Of a DNA stretch of 64,000 nt, positions 56,776 to 64,000 are shown one piece after another (positions within the stretch are counted from its first letter, which is position 1; every line of letters starts with the position of its first letter). This stretch comes from Tetrapyrgos nigripes (Eukaryota > Basidiomycota > Agaricomycetes > Agaricales > Campanellaceae): NCBI GenBank assembly GCA_013368315.1, contig JAACJM010000163.1, positions 62,001 to 126,000 of the forward strand, in the 5' to 3' direction. The notes beneath the pieces are model-generated. The model was not told the origin of the DNA. It saw only the letters and a program-made list of their open reading frames with translations, and did no database searches. The translations under genes were made by a program, and so were the position numbers.

Positions 56776-59490
56776 TCAAAGTCTAACATTTGAAGGCATC
56801 TTCTTCAGCGCTTGTCTCACACCGAGATCCTTCAGGACGTCTTCTGTGCCACCGAGGACTAGGAGTCGAGTCGCGTAGGAAGTAAAGAGAGTATAGTAAG
56901 TATTAGTTATGACTTTGGCCTGGGAATAAGTACTCACTCGCATCATATCCAGATGTTCGATGGTACTAGTAATAGTCGGGACAAAGAATTAAGCCGGATT
57001 AAGCAGTAGGGAAGTAAGTTGGGAGTAAGTAAGTAGGCAATTCTACTAGGCACACAAGGGATGCAAGTGACACGTACGTTTTCAATTAGCCTTCCCATCC
57101 CGCTCGGTGTCAACGCACGTCCGCCAAAAATTTGCGCTGCATCTAAGTTTCGAGAAAGAGATACAGATGAGAAGTAGTGGATGAGTCAGAAACTTAAAGA
57201 GGACCATCATAATCATAAAGAGAGTAAGAACAGTACCTTCAGCTATCTCTCGTCCGGCTTTCGACGCAAATCTGGAGAGAGGGTTAATATGCCAATACAA
57301 AGCAACTGATTCGACCTGTACGTACTGTTTGAGAAGAGCAATTCGACCAGCGAGTTTATCTGCTACGTCTCTATGGGACATCTAGTAGTCGGATATACAT
57401 GGTAATCAGCCAACGGAGCTTTGAAGGACTTTGGTAGAGAAACCTTCAGAGAGAGGCGCGCTACTTACATGATTCATCTGATCAGTAATGGACTCCAACC
57501 AATTCTGACACGCTTCCACTTTCGAGATCATATCCCCAAGTTTTGCTCTAACAACGGGTTGTGATGAGAGAGGTTTTCCTGCTACGATTCGTTGGGATGT
57601 CCATCTAGATTTCCATATCCATATAAGTACGGAAGACCACTATGGCAATCAACTGAAAGACTAGAACTCACTTCATACACTCCTCGACAATTACCCTTTG
57701 TGCCGACGTGCACATAGCAATGATCGTCCATCGCTCGTGATTGAAATTGCTTAAAATGACGGAAAGTCCTTGGCCAACCTTGCCTAGAGTGTTGCCTAGC
57801 GGTACAGGAACCTATACCCAACATTCACCCAACATGAATCAGCGAGTGAGTCAACCATCCCCAGAGACCCGGAAGAATGAATGGATTGGTATTGAGACGT
57901 ACGTTATCAAATGTAACATATGCTGTTCCTGCGGTTGAAGAATACGCAGTTTTGATTGGTCTAGTCTCAACGCCTTCCGTTCGCTCGATTAGCATGACGG
58001 TAAGACCTTCCTGTGAGGGAATGAGGAAAATAGCGTCAGAGAGACGAGGTTTACCCACCTCCGTCTGACATCCGACAGTAAAATAATCTGCAAAAGTTCC
58101 ATTCGTTATCCATCTGAAAACAAAATCAATATCAATCTCATCGAGTAAAGCATCGGGCCGGGCAAAGCAATGAAAGGATTAAATCAACGTACTTCTTCGT
58201 CCCATTCACGATCCAGAAATCTCCATTTCTCACAGCAGTTGTCTGCAAGCCATTTACATCGCTACCTGCAAAGGCTTCCGTAATAGCCAAGGCGATGAAT
58301 TTTCGGCCTTCCATAATCTTAGAGTGACAAGAATTAGTTATCGAGTGTAAATTGAGTAGGCTCAGATGGGACTAGTATTGAAGTCTTACCTCTGGAACGA
58401 TCCTCGCCTTCAACTCTGGCGACCCATGATTGAATACAGGAGGCAGCCCAATGACCATACCACTCAACATCCCATCGATGAACCCTCGTGTACCGAGTCG
58501 CGCCTGCTCCATATCCAGAATTAGCTAATACCGACGGATGTCAGATGAGCTTGAAGCGAGAGAGGAAATATAGAACTAGCGAACCTCGTGGAAGTAGTCA
58601 AACTGATCTGGCTTCACGACGCTACCTAGGAGTATCCTTCCATGTAAATGCAGTCCGGGTCCGAGCCTCATTGCGAGGAGATTTGTCTCGCTGTTACACC
58701 GAAAGAGTGAGAGTGTAAAGAGAGATCCAACGTTTGTAGTACTCACGCCATCTTATCCAAAACCTCCTGTGATATCCTCGTCCCCTTTTCCTCGCACTTT
58801 AAAGCTTCCTCTCTCAACACTGTGTCCACAAACTCTCGCATTTTTCGTTGAAATAACCGATGATTATCTGTATAGTACGGGCTTGTAAACTCCTTCGATA
58901 ACCAGGTGGGTTCAGCGTATGGGACGGAGGATAAAGAGCCAGGGATACGGGGGGTAACTTGCTCTTCGACGTCTTGTATCTTCCCGACGATGAGACGAGT
59001 ATATTGAGGCCTTTCCAGGACTTCTTGACGGTGTAAACTGTAGAAGACGGTTGTAGCATCTTGACCAGCTGTAAAACGAAGCGACTGTGGTTCAGGAGGA
59101 AGTACGAGAGAAATAAGATACTGGACACACCTATAAAACGAAGTAACTAGGGTTCAGGCGGAAGTATCAAGAAAAATAAAATGCCAGACACACCTATCGA
59201 CTGATTCAACAAAACGCTCTTGCCACCTGGATGAAGCTGTGCAAACCTCGAAAGGTCGTACACATTGGAGTTAATTACAACCCACTAGTCAGATGGAATC
59301 AGTAGTATATCATGTCTTCTGGTCTGTTAAACGTACCAAATCGTTCTCTTTGTTGTGCTAGAATAAACAGAATGAGCCACTGGCTTGTCGTATGCAATGA
59401 AGAAGGAAGCTTCACCTTTGTGACTTCATCGAGAGTGAAAGACTTTACAGTTGAGCTGAAAGTGGCGGAGGGGATAGTGAGACCGGCCAT
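56776..59490 (-). CDS. Cytochrome b5 / acyl-CoA dehydrogenase fusion, copy A
   Basis: Minus-strand gene of about fifteen exons; ATG 59490 (MAGLTIPSATFSSTVKSFTL), stop 56776 (KKMPSNVRL*). The N-terminal 100 residues form a cytochrome b5-like haem domain with VYDLSRFAQLHPGGKSVL, where the HPGG His binds haem. A linker follows, then the acyl-CoA dehydrogenase fold: LAMRLGPGLHLHG, MVIGLPPVFNHGSPELK, FIALAITEAFAGSDVNGLQT (FAD-side motif), FWIVNGTKKWITNGTFADYF, AYVTFDNV.VP, LSVILSNFNHERW, DAAQIFGGRALTPSG and GGTEDVLKDLG, holding the likely base Glu. The family oxidises acyl-CoA to 2-enoyl-CoA with FAD; the fused haem domain may pass electrons on, which is inference. Highly similar to copy B, which lies upstream in the same direction. 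Confidence 0.9.
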
Positions 59491-60188
59491 TGCGATTAGT
59501 ACTACGCAGAATTGCTTACAGATAGATAAGTAGCGTCTCCAATGCGCCCGCAATGCGGATAACGTTGAGATAAAATGCATGGAAAGTTTGTAAGGAAAGA
59601 CTGTAAACGAAAACCATTCTATCCAGCTCCGTAATTGTGAATTGGAATTCGCGAGAAAAGTTCGCATGGACCCATGTGGAGTTTGTGGCTATAAGTAACC
59701 AACGAGTAGATTACTCGAGGAATAAGGCCATCGAAACAGCTAACCTTTGAGCTACAGAAGAACCATTGAAGCTCAATGGAAGTGGAAGTAGCCCTGTTAG
59801 GCCTTAGGGTAGATGCAAATCCTGACGATTAGTGCGTCTATTCTTAGACGCCCTAAATCAAATCGAGTTGAAGACATCTTCGCACGTAACCCCGTCGGCT
59901 CGAGTGCAGTCTGATATTTGACCAGGCGAGGCAACGTATCCCGGGCGCAGAAAAGCTAGGATGCTGGTGCCCGCTGCAAGGACTGCGTAGACGAGCCTAC
60001 GATGTGAACTAATCCAGCACATACTGCGATTCGTCAAGGGAAATTCAAGGAAGACGATTCTCAAGAAATACACGTATGATTGTAGTACGGTGTGTACGCT
60101 GAAAATCCTATGCGATTATATACTCTATAGTATACTACTGACGTATCTAGCTACTGACGATAACCCAATGTCTATCTGAGAAAACCAA
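59491..60188. other. Spacer between the two acyl-CoA dehydrogenase genes
   Basis: About 700 bp holding the promoter of copy A and the 3' flank of copy B. A minus-strand open stretch (about 60020-59858, starting MCWISSHRRL) has one hydrophobic segment and no known motif; it is probably not a gene. Confidence 0.4.
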
Positions 60189-62649
60189 TTAAAGTCTGAC
60201 GTTTGAAGGCATCTTCTTGAGCGCTTGTCTCACACCGAGATCCTTGAGAACGTCCTCTGTGCCACCAAGGACTATATAAAGAGAAGTGAGTGGTGGTCAA
60301 ATCCAATCATTTTGGAAAACTCACTAGCATCGTATCCAGACGTTCGATGATACTAATTATCGATATAGAAGATTAGGCGACTTCAAGCAATGGACGGATA
60401 CAAGCACGTACATTCTCTATCAGCCTTCCCATGCCACTCGGCGTCAAAGCACGTCCACCGAAAATCTGCGTCGCGTCTAAGGATCGAAGAAAGAATACGA
60501 GTACTAAGAAGATGATAATCCAGGAAGCAGGTAAGCTGTTAAGTACCTTCTGCTGTCTCTCGTCCAGCCTTGGATGCAAATCTAGAGAGAAATAGGGGTA
60601 AGAATGTTGTAAAAAGAAACGTTGAGAACGACGGCCTCACTGCTTGAGAAGCCCAATCTGACCCGCAAGCTTGTCTGCCACGTCTCTGTGGGACATCTGA
60701 TACGAATGGGATTTAATCATCAATCAACAGGATAAGGAAAACCCAAGAACGATACTGACATGGTTCATTTGATCAGTAACGGCTTCTAACCAGTTCTGGC
60801 ACGCTTCGACTCTTGAGATCATGTCGCCTAGCTTTGCTCGTACGACAGGCTGTGAGGAAAGTGGCTTTCCGAAGATCATTCGCTGGGATGCCCACCTGCG
60901 TTTGCCACCCTTCAGTAAGGATCCATTAGGAAGATCGCGAGTCATGAAACTCACTTCATACACTCTTCGACAATCACTCTCTGAGCTGATACACACACAC
61001 AGATAATTGTCCATCGCTCGTGATTGAAATTACTCAGAATGACGGCTAGTCCCTGGTCTACCTTGCCCAGGGTGTTGCCTACGGGTACTCTGACCTACGA
61101 ATCCATGAGAGATGGGCCAAATTACCACCAAGAATATGAGAGGGACCCACATTATCAAAGGTAACATATGCTGTTCCGGCCGTTGAAGAATACGCAGTTT
61201 TAATCGGTTTTGTCTCGACACCTTGGCCCCGCTCGATTAGCAATGTGGTGAGACCCCTCTAAGCGAGAATCGCATTAGAAACATCAACAAAGCTTAGGAG
61301 TCCAGTCAGAAAATACCTCGGTCTTACACCCAACTGTAAAGTAATCTGCGAATGTTCCGTTCGTGATCCACCTAGAAGGCGGGTCAATTTCCTGAAATCA
61401 AATCTAGAAATGATCAACGACGTACTTTTTCGTCCCATTTACTATCCAGAAATCTCCATCCCTCACGGCAGTTGTCTGCAAACCGCTTACATCGCTACCA
61501 GCGAAGGCTTCTGTAATAGCCAGGGCGATGAACTTCTTGCCTTGTAGTACCTGATGACATGAGCTTGAGTGTGAAGCAATCCGGAGGGCAATGACATCAT
61601 ACCTCCGGGACAATTCTCGCCTTCAGTTCCGGGGAAGCGTGATTCATCACAGGCGGTAAACCAATGACCATGCCTCCCAACATCCCATCGATGAACCCTC
61701 GTGTACCAAATCGGGAACCCTCCATGTTAAGAATAAGCTACTCAAAAGATTAGATGCTAGAAAGCCACGCAAGAATAAATGGGTGAACCTCATGGAAGTA
61801 ATCAAATTCGTTTGGCTGTACAGCGCCACCCATGAGTTGCTTCCCATGCAGATGTGGTCCAGGACCTAGCCTCATTGCGAGGATGTTGGTCTCACTACAT
61901 TTGTCGTCGTGAGAAGGAATAAACAGCAAGTCCGGGAGCAGGGTTACTCACTTCAGTTTATCCAAAACCTCCTGAGATATCCGCGTCCCTTTATCTTCGC
62001 ATCTCAGAGCCTCCTCTCTCAATACCGTATCAGCAAACTCCCGCATCTTTCGTTGAAAAAACCGGTGGTTATCCTTATAGTAAGGGCTCGTAAAGCCCTC
62101 CGACAGCCATGCTGGTTCTCCATATGGGACGGCAGATAACGAGCCAGGAGTACGAGGGATTACTACTTCTTTCTCGCCATGTATCTTCCCGATGATGAGA
62201 CGAGAATATTGGGGTCGTTCGAGGACGTCTTGTCTATGCAGACCAAAAAAGGCTGTGGTCACATCTCGTCCAGCTGCCAATGAGAAGTACAGCAGTTCAC
62301 AAAGCTGGATCGAGCCAGAACGGACTTATTTACACACCTATCATCGGAGAGAACAAGACACTTTTCCCACCTGGATGGAGTAGTGCGAACCTCGAGAGGT
62401 CGTAGACATTAGAGTTAATCACGACCCACTGGGAGATTAGATGGTGAGCTATAAACATCGTATCGTAGCGCTGGAGAACATACTAAATCGAGCTCCTTGT
62501 TGTGCTAGAATACAGAGAATGAGGCACTGTTTATCCCTCTGCACGAAGGGGATTCTCACCTTAGCAACCTCTTCCAGAGTAAATGTCTTCAATGGAATCC
62601 TTAGTGTGGAACTTTTGCTGGCATGGGAGGGGATGGTAGTGGTGGCCAT
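60189..62649 (-). CDS. Cytochrome b5 / acyl-CoA dehydrogenase fusion, copy B
   Basis: Minus-strand gene parallel in structure to copy A; ATG 62649 (MATTTIPSHASKSSTLRIPL), stop 60189 (MPSNVRL*). The haem domain reads LWVVINSNVYDLSRF-ALLHPGGKSVL. The dehydrogenase part has SETNILAMRLGPGPHLHGKQ, LGGMVIGLPPVMNHASPELK, FIALAITEAFAGSDVSGLQT, FWIVNGTKKWITNGTFADYF, IKTAYSSTAGTAYVTFDNVR, VILSNFNHERWTI, FGKPLSSQPVVRAKLGDMIS, ATQIFGGRALTPSGMGRL and GYDAVLGGTEDVLKDLG. Intron positions match copy A wherever I compared them, so the pair arose by tandem duplication. No stop or shift is seen in either, so both may be active. No PTS1 peroxisomal signal (SKL-like) ends either protein; both end NVRL. Location in the cell is unclear. 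Confidence 0.9.
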
Positions 62650-63758
62650 TGTAGTAGTCGTGAAGGTTCTGAACTGCTTATGATAAGTTATTGTACTCGA
62701 ATCTCAATGCGCCCGCAACCCGGGCTACGCATGTGTGTGCTTGCTCATTGCCTGGCTGATACGACTGGCGAATAACATATCACGGCAAGGATACCAAATC
62801 GAATTTGGAATTGAGCGTGGAGTACTGAGTAGCATCGCACATGAAAAATGAAAGTCCTTTTCTCAAGCGTACCCCGGAAATCCCGGATGCGTTTGCGGGT
62901 AAGTAGGAATCTGCAGTAAAATGTACTGGGCTTTCACAACAGAGGCTGCAGAACGAGTCGTAAAAGAATTTACTTACACTCTAACTTCCAAAACATACGT
63001 ATGCCTTGCCACGAGTTTTCGAGAGTGCAGATCCTGACGTATCCCGTCTCCGTCTATTCGGTATCCTATCTCCGTGCTAGTCCCGCCCCATTGTCATTTA
63101 TTGCGGCCGCAAAATAATATATACAGACTATACATAACTGTATGAGCCTTAGATCGTCTACTAAGGACGCTTGGTAACGGGTGCGTTACTGTGCGTTAGC
63201 TGTTGAAAGCATAGTGCATACTAGGCTGCTCACCCCTCAAGTGTGGCGTCAACAAGTAGAGGTAGCTTACTTGTAGGGCGAAAGAAAACTAGTGAAGATT
63301 TCATTAAATCATAATGCGTTTGTAGGGCAAGTTTTGAGTTTAAGAACAATCGGAGGGTAGGCTACAGAAGCTAATACAATAGGTACAAGGAATAAAGCAA
63401 AGCAGGGCATAGGGCATGACCGGTGACCAACCGATACCCAGCGGAAATAATGAGAAAGCATGATACATGATGAAGAGACGTCGAGCCAAAAGAGATGGCG
63501 AGTCAAAGTAAAAGAGAAAGCATAGCACAGCTAACAACACAGAGGATACAATAACGCAGGAGGATACAGATGACCTACAACCACGAAAAAAAAAGACGTC
63601 GAGCCAAAGGAGATGGCGAGTCAAAGCAAAAAAGAAAGCATAGCACAGCTAACGACACAGAGGATACAATAACGCAGGAGGATACAAATGGCCTACAACC
63701 ACGTAAAAAGAATCCAGGATAGGATAGCACAAAGAAGAGAAAGAAAGAAAGAAAGCTT
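62650..63758. other. Intergenic region with a tandem duplication
   Basis: Promoter side of copy B, then AT-rich sequence and the 118-bp duplication at 63477-63712. No gene is supported. Confidence 0.45.
63477..63712. repeat. 118-bp tandem duplication
   Basis: GACGTCGAGCCAAA begins at 63477 and again at 63595. Both units continue through GAGATGGCGAGTCAAAG, AGAAAGCATAGCACAGCTAA, ACACAGAGGATACAATAACG, CAGGAGGATACA and CCTACAACCACG with only a few differences, so it is recent. Confidence 0.92.
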
Positions 63759-64000
63759 TTACAACAACAGTCCTTGAAGCACCAAATACATCAGTCCATC
63801 CGCCATAGCCCATAGCTTCTCCACTGTCGGCGGGAAATTAATTCGGTTCCTCATGTCGATCAACGCCATGCGGTGGGCATCTAGCCCTTCGATGATAGAG
63901 TAGAGAGACTCGGAGTCTTGAGTCTGGTCGCGAGGTAACGGCCATGAACGATGTCCTTTGTCATGAGAAGGAGAATGAGAGAGACTGGAGCCTGCCAATC
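63759..64000 (-). CDS. 3' end of a gene running off the right edge
   Basis: Open minus-strand frame of 79 codons from the window edge to the stop at 63759. It reads LAGSSLSHSPSHDKGHRSWP, then LYSIIEGLDAHRMALIDMRN and ending LMYLVLQGLLL*. Polar first half, then amphipathic helix-like segments (EGLDAHRMALIDMRNRINF). No family is recognised. The frame continues past the edge, so the start is outside. It could also be chance, since it is short. Confidence 0.4.
   Translation of the reverse strand, partial: LAGSSLSHSPSHDKGHRSWPLPRDQTQDSESLYSIIEGLDAHRMALIDMRNRINFPPTVEKLWAMADGLMYLVLQGLLL

Overview
The window looks like nuclear DNA of a mushroom-forming basidiomycete (Agaricomycetes). Genes carry many short GT..AG introns (about 50-65 nt). 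TATAAAA boxes lie 40-180 nt upstream of several starts. The protein families (HET domain, basidiomycete multi-pass membrane protein, cysteine-rich secreted protein, JEN-type carboxylate permease) and transposons (Helitron, Crypton-like recombinase, PIF/Harbinger) fit this group. The species cannot be named from the sequence.

Left part (1-24.4 kb): a graveyard of mobile DNA. From left to right: a broken Helitron Rep gene running off the left edge (minus strand); an N-truncated membrane-protein gene (plus); a broken Crypton-like tyrosine recombinase with a GCR1_C-like tail (plus); an XPG-like nuclease relic (minus) interrupted by a 1.64-kb TA-flanked element with long inverted repeats; a gag-like fragment; a 240-bp tandem duplication; a 2-kb minisatellite of an 11-bp unit that switches strand in the middle; a PIF/Harbinger transposase (minus) split by a 485-bp solo LTR; and a RecQ-like stub. 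Three unrelated transposase genes share in-frame TGA stops where arginine is expected, as CGA to TGA change would give. CG dinucleotides look rare in parts of this region.

Middle (24.6-36.2 kb): a small secreted cysteine-rich protein, a 2.8-kb stretch of unresolved coding-like fragments, one intact single-exon HET-domain gene, and a 658-bp hAT-like MITE with a perfect 8-bp target duplication. The rest is intergenic.

Right part (36.2-64 kb): mostly intact metabolic genes with recoverable splicing. They are a secreted intradiol-dioxygenase-like protein (+), an aldo-keto reductase (-), a secreted isochorismatase-fold hydrolase (+), a PLP aminotransferase (-), an amino-acid permease (+), a JEN-type carboxylate permease with a 1.36-kb intron (-), and two tandem cytochrome b5/acyl-CoA dehydrogenase fusion genes (-). 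An initiator tRNA-Met gene, a tRNA-Gly(GCC)-like gene with an intron, and a degraded tRNA copy inside a segmental duplication lie between them. The 3' end of one more gene reaches the right edge. The permease, carboxylate transporter, aminotransferase and acyl-CoA dehydrogenases would fit amino-acid and organic-acid uptake and breakdown. That link is inference from gene content only; fungal neighbours need not share a pathway.
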